A stretch of 64,000 nucleotides of DNA from the NCBI GenBank assembly GCA_002633005.1, contig NMRA01000467.1, positions 255,081-319,080 of the forward strand, written 5' to 3'. This stretch comes from Phoronis australis. Lineage: Eukaryota > Phoronida > Phoronidae. The notes beneath the pieces are model-generated. The model saw only the letters and a program-made list of their open reading frames with translations. It was not told where the DNA came from and did no database searches. A program made the position numbers and the translations under genes. This document shows positions 31,029 through 42,600 of this stretch, piece after piece; position 1 is the first letter of the stretch, and every line of letters starts with the position of its first letter.

Positions 31029-31622
31029 CTCGCTGGTTCCCTGCGTGACGCTGGGTGGTAGCCAGCAAGCCTGGTATGATCACTTAATTTTCCTCGGGAT
31101 TTTTTTACAACGGCGTTTCTGATTGGCTGGTCGATTTCTCAACAAGAAGCACTTTACCCAAACAAACTGACATGACTGACGGAGGAAGTGTAAATGTGGT
31201 CTGTTGTACAGACAAATCGGGTGCTTAAAATTCATGTTCAAGAAATGAGAATCCCAGAAAATTGTGGTTGCGCCTTTCATATTGCATCTTCCTAATGTCG
31301 CTGACTTTTGTTTACGTTAGGCCTACTGTCCTGTATTTATACAGTATGAATAACACACTAGTAAAATCGACCAGATGACGGCGTGTTTATTGTACATGTG
31401 CTTCTGAGCACACGGCTATTAAAAATTAGGCGCAGAAACAAAACAGTTGCTGCTACGCCACTTGCACGGACAAGGCTAAAAATCGTCCATAGTCCGCCAT
31501 TTTCTCACTTTGTTGTAAAGCTAACCAATGACTGTCGAAGTTACATCAACCAGGGATAAAGCACGTGTTACTGCCTGCTACCTGCGTGCTGGCTACCACC
31601 TAGCGACACGCGGGGAACCGGC
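31029..31622. mobile_element. MITE with 39-base inverted ends inserted in a dispersed repeat
   Basis: 31032-31070 (GCTGGTTCCCTGCGTGACGC...) pairs with 31584-31622 with four mismatches or so. Outside, CACGGT and ATCCTCAT rejoin exactly as in the uninterrupted copy at 24680. No coding capacity. Confidence 0.8.
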
Positions 31623-31839
31623 ATCCTCATCTCTGGTATTAGGCCTACTAATTCCGTCTCATCTCAAAAACATAGAACTGAGAGTCATCGTTGTGTATAC
31701 AAATTTCCCTTCCCCCTGATTAAGCTGCGCCAACTGAGGGCCTTAATGAAAACTCCAAAGTGTCGCCGTTGCGGCAAAGTATCAAAAGTCCACCATTCAA
31801 GAAATTCGAACCACCCATGCGCAATGCTGGCTACGGGCC

Positions 31840-32440
31840 TGTTCTGTCTCGCTATATTCGTGCTCAAAATGTACACCCACTGACTGTTCGTGAAAAAATT
31901 CTTCGTCACCACTCCTATGAACAATGTCTCCGTCACTCACGTCACTGTGTCTGTGATGTGGGTCGCCAACTCCAGTCATTTTCAGGCTACTACAGGGGCG
32001 GATCCAGGACTTTGTGTCAGGGGGCCAGGGTAGAGCATTAGCTAGGATTTTGCCCGTCAGACATTCGCACCCCCAAAATGCCATGTGGAATCTAGTCTGT
32101 GAGAATTTTAGGGAGGAGCATGGCCACCTTGGCCCCCCTCTAAATCCTTCTGTGTGTTATAAACTAAAATATCCCTAAATCCAACGTAACTGAGCTCTCT
32201 ATCAATCCATCTTGTTGTAGTACACTCATCATGGGAAGTGGTGGCGACACTTTCAGGAAACCAACTCGAAAACAACAGTGAAACAGATCCTCACAGTAAA
32301 CTCGAACGTAGAAACAAAATGGTGGGAAATTCTTAATCCCTTAAGTGTCGTAATTAACTTAAACATATGTATGGGATAATTAACTAACTGTATTTTTATT
32401 TAAGATGACATGAAAAACGTTGCCTTCTCCGTTAAATTAG
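31840..32440 (-). mobile_element. Element 2 relative, minus strand
   Basis: From about 32440 downward: GGAGAAGGCAACGTTTTTCA, then TTACGTTGGATTTAGGGATA, then a frame starting MTGVGDPHHRHSDVSDGDIV and DEEFFHEQSVG. This matches element 2 at 28117-28722. The far end is cut by another repeat, and it contains the small MITE at 31992-32156. Confidence 0.65.
31992..32156. mobile_element. Small MITE (GGCGGATCCAGG end)
   Basis: ACAGGGGCGGATCCAGGA at one side and TCTAAATCCTTCTGTGT at the other; interrupts the element 2 relative just before its ATG. Confidence 0.55.
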
Positions 32441-32925
32441 GACGTACAATAACGTCATGTTCAACAAACGCCATTTTACCGCCATTTACACACTGTGATA
32501 AATAAGACACACAATCTCAATAAAAATGACATTTTTCATTCAGTAAAATTTATCTGTTATTTCTCTCATTTGTAAATCATCGATGTCCAGTTTAAATGCG
32601 GGTAGTGTGTCGTCGAGGTAATTTGACATTATACTCAGTGTAGCCAGTAGTAACTTACTTTAGCAGACCGTTTCCACGGTGGAAGCCTAGCACGATAATT
32701 TGTTTAGTAAGTTAGACTAGTTGCTTACAACTTATTTTGTAGAATCACTTTATTTCTATTTTGTTTAAATTTGCAATTGCTTTAAAGTAAAACCATCATT
32801 TTAACAAGAATAACTGGGCGTTTCTTAAATGGTAACGACCTACGACCCCGGGCCTGTGACATAGAAATTAGTTACAAAGCCGAGGCGAGTCGAGAAAGGT
32901 ATGTCAGTTCATTGCAATGTTGATC

Positions 32926-33286
32926 GAATATAAGGTTGCATACATAAGAGCGCAATTATAGAAGGAATTGTCATGGAAACTAATGTATTATAAAACGTTG
33001 TAAAATTTAATAAAATACAACTTATGGACATTATTTATGTAACGACAAGGTACGATGGATCCCAGTATCTTGGGAATTTATGTCAGGAGTTTCAGTTTTT
33101 AGTATTAAAGCTTCGAGTATTTTTAAACGAAAGCAGTCACGTTCGAAATGCCTGACGATAGTATTGTCGTTCAGATATTGTTATAACAGATATGTATTTT
33201 ATTAAATTTTACAACGTTTTATAATAAATTAGTTTCCATGACAATTCCATCTGTAATTGCGCTCTTATGTATGCAACCTTATATTC
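32926..33286. mobile_element. Palindromic element with 94-base arms
   Basis: 32926-33019 is the inverse of 33193-33286 with about four mismatches; the central 173 bases are unique. Arm starts GAATATAAGGTTGCATACAT. Length and structure fit a foldback MITE. Confidence 0.85.
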
Positions 33287-33607
33287 GTGTTTAATGTCAT
33301 TGTTCTTGTTTCATGTATCTTGCACGATAGCGTTTATGATTTTAAATTTATTTGCCTTGGATGACTGATGTATAGTCGAAGTACCGCTACTGTTTTATTA
33401 TGAAATGTTTTGTTCAGTGTTTTATTACATATTTACTCATATATTTGTGTTCGTGATGCCACTTACACTGGGCGATCTACTATTTCAACTGCCATCTGAA
33501 GAAAGACATCTATGTAGACACTATGAAAGTTTGTTGAACAAACTAACTAAAGCCAAGAACAGCTTACTATTCAATGAAACATGTATGAAAGAAGGTCTGC
33601 TACCCAA

Positions 33608-33662
<55 letters not shown>

Positions 33663-33664
33663 CA
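33608..33664. repeat. (CA)n microsatellite
   Basis: About 26 CA units with one CG interruption. Confidence 0.95.
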
Positions 33665-34680
33665 AACAAACAAACAACACATATATATTCAATAACTAGG
33701 CCTCCGGCCCTTGTTACAATCAAATCATCAAATACAATAAAGGTAAGTGTCAAACACTAGAAGTAAACCTAGTTCTTCTTCGCTTGAATGCGAAATGAAC
33801 ATATTTACATGTTGGCCATATAAGACCTTTTTCCTCCAGAGTCATGAGCCTGTTGAATTTTGTAACATTGGGATTGTTGTAGCTCCATGCAGGCAAATGT
33901 CTTTTTCCTAAGGTCGTCGTAGAATGGGCATTCGATAACAAAATGATATTCTGACTCGACATATGTCCTAACCTTTCTGTTCTGCTAAGTTGAAGTTCAA
34001 GTGTCTACCCTTTTCTATCATTAGTGCATGCGTTGAACATCTTAATCTTACCTTCATGTGAGTGATCAGCACTGCTTCTTATGAATTTTTAAGTCTATTT
34101 TGAGACCCTTTTATGTAAAATCATGAGCAGTGCTTGGAATTTGAGAAATATAAAAGTGGAAATATTGCCTGTGTTCTGTAATTCATTTCTCTTGAAAATT
34201 CAAATGCTGCGCAGATTTCAGTATCTCACGTTTTGAAGATTGTTGAATTGGAGTTTTTAGCGAAGGAAAATGTTTATTCTTCCAATTATGTGCTATTTAA
34301 AACAGGAAGTCGAATGAAATTTTAGCTCTAAGGTAAAGAAGACGCTTTTCAATTTCAAACAAAAAACTATTGCCAACATGACCATTCTTCTGTTTTCAAA
34401 GGCTGAACTATTGTATTAAGGATGATAAAAATGTTTCTATGTTTTAAATTGTTTGAGGGCAGCTGCACAGTGCAATCAATGCTCGTAATGATGCTCATTT
34501 CTATTAATGCTTATTTTCGCTAAGCACTTAGACAAAATGAAATTTCAGTTGTTGGCCTTACTGTGTGCTAAGTTGAAGAGCATTTTGGTTATCTATTTCA
34601 GTTAAATTGGATTTCTGTAACAAGGTGTTTAGATGAAACGGTATTCAGGTTGTCAAAACATTTTTTTATTTTGGGTGGGA
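33665..34680. other. No gene recognised
   Basis: Non-coding DNA between the palindromic element and the minus-strand THAP element copy. Confidence 0.4.
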
Positions 34681-34689
34681 TGCAGGCTT

Positions 34690-35152
34690 GCAGAGGTTTT
34701 TTTTAACTTTTTCTTATCAATGTTTAGCTTAGCGATATGTTCATTGGACGACGAACTGTCCTCTTCACTCGTTGTCTAACTGTGCCTGTATTCACTCCCA
34801 CTTCTCAACATCGCAGCAGGGCTGCTTACAGGCTCTGGGCGATGATGAGTACATCCCGGTACGCAGCAACAGTGTGGCATGTTTACTGACTTGTAAACAA
34901 AAGCAAACGACTACCGAACTTATCATAACCGAGGTTGAACAATGACTGACTCGACATCTCTCACACTCAGACTACATGGAGAAGAAATTGGCGCGAAATT
35001 CTTGCCTCCCAAAACGTCACTTCCGGAGTATAGGACGGATTGTTAATTCAATTGCGGAAAGCTGTAATTAAGTGAAAAATATGTCTAGGATAATCAATTA
35101 ACATTATTTTTTGCTAAAAATGACATGAAAAAAGGTTGCCTTCCCCTTTAAT
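34690..35152 (-). mobile_element. THAP-type element, internally deleted copy
   Basis: Minus strand: terminus AAAGGGGAAGGCAACCTTTT at 35150, then CCGGAAGTGACGTTTTGGGA, then MPHCCCVPGCTHHRP (the THAP start), fused directly to EPVSSPAAM sequence. The finger is deleted. It provides the uninterrupted target for element 2. Confidence 0.65.
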
Positions 35153-35178
35153 AAATGAGAGCATGCTCGTCGCATGGA

Positions 35179-35269
35179 ATGGAAAGTGGTGGTAAGTCTA
35201 CTTGTAGAGTGGAAAGTGGTGGTAAGTCTACTTGTAGAGTGGTAAGTGGTGGTAAGTCTACTTGTAGAG
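35179..35269. repeat. 30-bp minisatellite (3 units)
   Basis: Unit GGAAAGTGGTGGTAAGTCTA plus CTTGTAGAGT; three copies. Confidence 0.85.
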
Positions 35270-35349
35270 CCTTATTCGTTACTTCTTTAGAAGTCATGAA
35301 ATCGTTCCCATTTTCACAAAGCAACAATTTGAGACCAATTTCATAACCG

Positions 35350-36081
35350 TAAGTGGTATAATTAAAAATCGGTTGATATGATGGAAGGCGAGTTTGTAGA
35401 TGCTTTTATACATTTTCATTTCTTGATCCGTATCTCTTTTGCCTTTGCCAAACATGTTTCTTTGCTGGACTTGGCCATATCCCGTATAGCATGAATATAC
35501 GCCAAAGTTATTGACCCCACAGATGAAAGCTCTCTTTTTCATTGATAATTAAACAACACTACCTCACAGGTGTTTAATTTATTTGGATCAAACAGTGCTT
35601 ATCATTACAAAGGTCCTTATTTTTCTAACAACATGACATCACGCGCGTTATGTGAACATAAAAAATTCTGATGTACAATTACACCAACAATCACATTTAA
35701 GTTTTGTGTAACGAATTTCTGATAAAATGGTCCAAGTCTTGTGATAATCATTGTTAATTACATATTATTTTAATCATACATGTAAGTCATGCGACTTAAA
35801 AGGCTTCAGACAGAGAAAGTTGTTGTTGACGCTTGAACTCGCAGTAGCAGCACAACTCAAACTGAACGCATCCAAATCACTAAATAATAGTTTACGTTTT
35901 CCATAATGTACTTTACATTGGTAATTTTAGCCATCTCATGCGTTTGTTTTGGTTAAAACAATCTCAAAGCTAGACGTGAGTACACTGTACGTCAATCAAA
36001 CAAATAGATTAGAATAGATTTTCCATTTACGTTTCCAAATGATTTTGATCGTTTAAAATGTCCGGTGTTAATCTAAGAACT
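35350..36081. other. 3' flank of paralog 1
   Basis: No gene. The part from 35820 aligns in patches with 6840-7060 downstream of paralog 2. Confidence 0.45.
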
Positions 36082-36082
36082 G

Positions 36083-36088
36083 TTTATT
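36083..36088 (-). terminator. Candidate polyadenylation signal of paralog 1
   Basis: AATAAA on the minus strand about 175 bases after the stop. The 3' flank aligns with that of paralog 2, where I see no AATAAA at the same place. Confidence 0.4.
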
Positions 36089-36261
36089 TTCAACTGAAGT
36101 CAATTGAACGTTCCAGTCAAAGCTTAAAGGACAAACTTTGTAGGTGTATACCTGGTGAAAATTAAACGCCCAGTCAGATCACCTCAAGCATGTACAGTGT
36201 CAAAGGAACATTTTTAAAACGTCCCGATATACAAAAATTGAAATGTAACGGTGTCCACTTT

Positions 36262-36632
36262 TCACGCAACTTGCATAGCTCCTTCCAAGGCAGTTGGCTT
36301 CAGCCCCAAAAACGCACGCGTTCTCTTGGTACGGTCGAAATACCGCCTTTCAAAGTCGACATTGTTTAAGAAATCTGGAATTTCTTCAAACAGCTCGTTG
36401 CTAGACACGTCAGGATGAGCCAACAGGTACGAGATAGCGCCACTGGTCCCCTGGGTGGTCATTCCGGTGCCGCCATGACCTTCGCTGGTGATGAAATTTG
36501 GCGCCAAGCGATAGAAGAGCGTAAAGTTACGGAAGTTAATCGACCGTGGGCAGGGTTTGAAGGATACTACTCCTTGAATACGATCTCCAAACAGTCTTCG
36601 ACAGAGAGCCATTATGTGAAGCAGGTAAGTTC
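36262..36632 (-). CDS. Paralog 1 exon 7 (FAD C-terminal motif, full tail)
   Basis: 371 bases, TTTTTCCCAG acceptor, stop TGA. It has the GHGGTGMTTQGTSG motif and ends FLGLKPTALEGAMQVA. The tail of 12 residues past FLGL is the likely ancestral end. Confidence 0.86.
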
Positions 36633-39600
36633 CTGGGAAAAAGAAATTCAAAAGGCGGTGAAAATCAGCTTCATACGGTATCCGAAACAAATGGGAAAGT
36701 ACGAAACACTCTATCTAGTTATTTTAACTTCCGGTTGTAACCTTAAATATTTTTTCAGGTATTTATTATCATTGATAAACAAGTACAAAAACAAACAAGC
36801 AAATAAGTACATTCATTATTCACGCATGCACATCTCGTAAGAAGTAAAGAACTGCTACATGGAATTCACGTAAACAATAAAATTTTCGCAGAAAAGCTGT
36901 CATATACAAAAATTTTATATCCAATTAATTTTTCAGCATTATAGTACTCATAAGTATATGTAACAAACTTGTGAAAATTAAGTATATTTTTGCGGCATCT
37001 CTCCTTGTAAATGTACAGTTTGGCTAGTAATAATAAAATGTTAAATAGAAAATCATGTGTCTCATAAAGTCCAAGAATAACACTTTCGTAACAGAAACAG
37101 CAGGGAAGCTGAATAAGACACTTTTGAAGTAGTTTTTCTGAATTGACATTCCCAAAAAGGGTGTGACAGCGTCTCTGCAGCATTATTACAAAAAGAGCAT
37201 AAATTAGAATCCTGAAAATGGATTTTGACTAAAAAAGTATTTGTTGTAATAATCCTGTGTAATATTCTAAATTGGAACCATCTAATGTTGTGATCCTTTG
37301 TAGTGTCATAAAGCAATGAGTATATTTTCTTTCAATCTAAACTATCTCCTAACTCTATTTCCCATTTACACTCTGACTTAGAAGATCTCTTGAACAAATA
37401 CATGTATGTCTGCAACCCTTCAAACCTTTCCGTAAGTGAGTAATTCCTTAAGGCATGCAAGGAAACTAGACATTAACACTTCTAAATTTACTTTGAAAAA
37501 GACTTTTGAAACTTTTTTTGAACAGAAACAACACCATTATATTCTACTGAAGTTGGTTTTTACATCGAACCTATTTATCATATGGTTTAAACTAATATAA
37601 CGAAATCGCCATCAGAGGTATACATATCTCTGATAAATCTTAAGCCTTTTACAAACCAAAACTTATAAAAGATACTTGTGCCTCCGATCGCCAAGTTACT
37701 ATTAAACCACAAAGGTTGATTCTCAAAGTTCTTTTCACTAGCAACAAATATTTTCTTATAGAAAGATGTCATACTGCCAAATACGTCGCGCCAGTAGGAA
37801 TTACCAAAGTTAACTTCGACTTAATACAGTCATCTCCAAATAAAGCAAAATTTTTTAAGAACGGGTAGAGTGAGTACAGTAATTCACCACTTTAAGACTC
37901 AGGGCTTTCAAGATATCTGCGAGCCAAGGCAAGTTTTAGAACTTTGCTGAAAGTATGTATATTATTGCCTTTTGAAGTCTCCCTTGATCAGGTCCTAAAC
38001 AGGCAGTAGTTCGTTTAATTTTATCATTACGAACCTGCCATACAAATCTAAAAAATGTCGTATTCAATTCATCGAAGACTTGTACTGGTGGATTTGGTAA
38101 ACTTGACAACAAAAATAAGCTTAGAAATAGCCAACCTTTTAAGTACAGTTACTGTACCAAACGGAGTTAAATTTCGTCGACTACAACTTTTTAATAAAGA
38201 CTTAATCTCGGTTATTCTTGCAGTGAAGTTATTATGCGTCATATTATCCAATTGAGTGTCAAAACCCACCCCCAAAAATCTAAAAGACTTTTTTGTCCAA
38301 GACAGGCTTTCTTTTGTAGGAATCACGTCACCACTACCAGTTTTACTTCCAAACCATATGACTTTTGTTTTATCCACATTCACTTGGAGACCGGAAACAC
38401 TAACAAACAAATATAGTACATTCAATGTGCTAGTCAATGACAAATTCGACCCATCCAACGTAATTGATGTGTCGTCCGCATATTGCAAAATCAAATATTC
38501 CTTATTTCCTGCAACTACACCAGCAATATTTTTTATTATTCTTGATTAAGCACGCCAAAATCTCCGCGCACAATGTGAAAAGGTAGGGAGACAAAGGGTC
38601 ACCTTGTCTGCAGCCACGCGAAATATTGAACCAGGAAGATGGGCTACCATTTACGACAACTTAATATTACTATAAAAGACTTTGACCCACCTTCTGATGG
38701 ACCAACCAAAATTAAGGAAAAATATTTTTTTAATAAAATTCCACGATAATGAATCAAATGCTTTCTCAAAATCAATCAGTAAAAGCAAACCTGGTTTCTT
38801 AGCTGCCTGGGCGTAAAACATTAAATCATATAGCACGCGGATATTTTCGTTCATATTTCTTCCGGAAACCTGTCTGGTACTTATTGATTAGTTTTCCCAA
38901 AACGGATTTTAACCGTTCAGCCACAGCCGAAGAAGCCAATTTATATGTCACATTGAGTAAGGATGTGGGTCCTCAGTTTTTCTAATAATGTTTACTTATA
39001 TCTGCTGCCTTAGGGATGCAAGTAATCACCCCCCCCCCTTTCTGTGTTTATGATAACTGACCAACAGCAGAACCAGTATTAAGTGAGTGACCCACGAAAT
39101 GTCCAATATCAGCCCCAAAAAAATCCACTGAAAAACCTCTGGAGCCTGGGCTCTTATTGTTTTTCATTTTTTCATGTGTGACTTCTTCATATGTAAGAAT
39201 ACCTTCTATTTTTTTCTTTTTCTGTCCCACTCAGTTTGGGGACACAAACCTTATCAAGAAGAGTTTCTAAAGCAGAATTAGAATTTAAAATTTCTACATT
39301 TGTTTAGATTTTCATAAAAATGTTTTGGTTTTCTGATTAACCTCTTCTTCACTATCGGTTTTAGTATTGTCAGATTTCCACAAAAAATGCATAGATTTGC
39401 TTGTGTAATGCCTATTTTCCAAGTGAAGAAAATATTTGAAAGGTTTTTCACCTTCCATATAGGAAAGAAAAACAAAGTGAACAATGGATACGCCTATCTA
39501 CCGGTCTCTATGCTACAAGCTTGCGACGTAGTTTCCCGTGGGCGTCATTACGTATTTGTTTTTTGCACCGAAAATTTCACTCTTTCGTTTTGGCTTAGAC

Positions 39601-42600
39601 CAATATGTTCCGCTTTTTATCATGAAGTCCCGCTTTTCAATCCAGTTGCTCCGTTTTTTTGGTTCTGGAAAGTTGACCGTGGCAGCATGGCAACAGGTGC
39701 TTAAAATAACATTCTCTTTTTTGTAAATGTTGTTATTTTTAAGAGCCCAATTTCTTTACAAGCATAACAATCGTAAAAATGTGTTCAATGTGTTCCAATA
39801 TTTCTTGTTTAAACCAGCGCTATTACACTTATCAGAATATCTTATTTTTACTTTCTGAAGAAAAGAGTTTATTTCTAAACTTTTATCAAGTCCTGCAAAG
39901 CAACCAATGTGATGAGCTATCCACAGTTCATTTTAAAGCACATTTTATCAATCAAAAATCCTTTATTTGCAAATTTAGGAAAGACACGTGTTATTGTTTA
40001 TCGCATTCTTCGTACATGTCAGTGAATTCTGAATTTTTACTGACGAAGGCAATTGTATCAAACGACACCAAAGATCCAAGTAATTATAGTATATAAAGGT
40101 GTATAGTTTTTAATGAATGCCTGACTAAATTACCCATTACAAGTGTGACGGATCCAAATGCTAAAACCATTATTTTACAGGGTAGAAATCTGTTGAATCA
40201 TTGAAACTATTACCCTAATGGCTTACCTTGTCCTTTATATTACCTCTCTGGTTCACTTGGTTGTTTGTTTTTCGTATTTTGGTAATACTCTTGGTTTTTA
40301 GAATGAAAAAAATATACCAGTCAGGTATTCGAAATGACTGTTACTTTTGAATTAAATTATTTATCGTTTGCTTCTGGTATAATCATCAAGAATTGAGAAA
40401 GGTCTGTCTAATGATATGGCTCCTACGCAAATCGGTTGAAAAACGGCAGAGTTGCGAAAAGTTTTAATGACAGCAACTTCCCTAGCTAGTGCACACACCG
40501 GAACAAACCAGTGCAGCCAACTCTCACGCATGCGCGGCGAAACCTCAGCGGCTGCGAGATAGGAGTTGGCATTCCAGGCGTGCGTTCAGTAGACGCTAGG
40601 ACCTACGCTAGGACCTAACTAAAACCTAGTCAAAGTCACGTGTTCTTATTTAAAATGCACGGCAATATCTCACGCAATCTCGCGAAGTCTTGCTTTTTAG
40701 CGAGGTCCTAGCGTTACTGAACGGGAGGAAGGACTAGAGTTAGCGGAGAACGAAATAATTTGTTGCGAGCGGCGAGGGACAGCCTAAATAAGGTTGTCTG
40801 AATGAGACCAGTTCGGCGGATCGGTGAACCTTAGCAAACACCAGATCCCAGACCCGGGCATGCAGTTACCTGGCACCCCTCGACTGGCGATGTTTCCTCN
40901 GCATGCGCGGCGAAACCTCAGCGGCTGCGAGATAGGAGTTGCGTTCAGTAGACGCTAGGACCTACGCTAGGACCTAACTAAAACCTAGTCAAAGTCACGT
41001 GTTCTTATTTAAAATGCACGGCAATATCTCACGCAATCTCGCGAAGTCTTGCTTTTTAGCGAGATCCTAGCGTTACTGAACGGGAGGAAGGACTAGAGTT
41101 AGCGGAGAACGAAATAATTTGTTGCGAGCGGCGAGGGACAGCCTAAATAAAGTTGTCTGAATGAGACCAGTTCGGCGGATCGGTGAACCTTAGCAAACAC
41201 CAGATCCCAGACCCGGGCATGCAGTTACCTGGCACCCCTCGACTGGCGATGTTTCCTCCAACCGTGACCTTGACCAGACTGACGTCATCTTTCTCTGAGT
41301 ATGCTATTGGCGTAATGTGGCTAATATGGCACTCCAACGTTGGAATTCGTCCTTTCAAGAGAATGTACCCTGACACCCCTGGCGCCGTGATGATGTGGTC
41401 TGTGGCATTTTTGGAACCGAAAAGCTGGAATTTGAACTTATATCGGTTACCTTAGATATCACAGAGGGGAAATTACATGAACTAATTTAATACTTGCTCC
41501 CTTAGTTCCTTCACAACCACGGAATTACTTGGAATATCAAACTTAGTATATGCAAGCCTAATGACAATTCGGTAGATGGCGCTAGTGCATCAAGTGGCCT
41601 GAAAATTTATGTTTCCTGGACCTACCTTTGGTGGTCGGCTGCCTAAACGTTAAATGCCGGCACAAAACATCTTTACTGTAGGTATCAAAACTTAAGCTGG
41701 ATATTCAGTAATTGTTGCAGGGGCGTGGCTTAGTGCCACTCGAGTGTCAGAACACTAAATCTACATGTAACCTACATGTAGGAGCGAGATAAACTAATTC
41801 ATGCCAGAGACTAACTAGTAAGGGGCTCCAACCTATTCTGACTAACGATTGCATGGTCATAAAATGACGTTTAGTTACCCAGAAAGGACGGGAGACGGCG
41901 CAGATTCGATCATTTACATTTTGAATTCCACACGACACCTTTATAGGCTTAGTCTCTGCGTGCACTGCGCTGATAATAGATTGTATTAAATGCCCAGCAC
42001 TCATGCAAACCTTGTCCTATAGAGTGCACAGCCCTCGGATTATACTGCTTCTAGGATATTAATTAGAATAATTCAAAATGTGTAGAAAAATAACAAAAGA
42101 ACAAAGAATGTTTGACGTCTTGTGTACGGCTATTATAAGTGCGACATTCGTGGCACGTTTCGGGCTAGTTACAAGATTTTCCACATAAGGATGGTAACAT
42201 AGTCAGAAAGTTGACTGTATTTTCGGCTTACGCGAATTCGACTGTTGGATGTTGGCTGGAAATAAATTAAGCACGGGACAACTAGGTAAATTTTAAGGCA
42301 TATATTTTGAACAATGAGAAAGCCCTTTTGCGTGTCAACAATGCAGACTATTGGAAAATCTTGGGCCATCGCTTACAATTATCTAATCAGGCAACCATGT
42401 GAGACTTTCACCCACCAAATCTCCACATGCTGATGAAGTGATTTTTACTTTTAACAAATTTAGATATTAAAAAGGAGCTTAATTCTTCATCAGCACCACC
42501 TAATGAATGACAAGTCATCCATTAGCGTACTCCACGGAAGTCAGAGGAGCTAGTGTAAAAAAATTCTTTTGATGTGCATTGACCTGGGCCACTGATATCA

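Noticed and set aside
33405-33753. Thr-His and Val-Cys repeat frames
   Set aside because: (CA)n microsatellite read on both strands.
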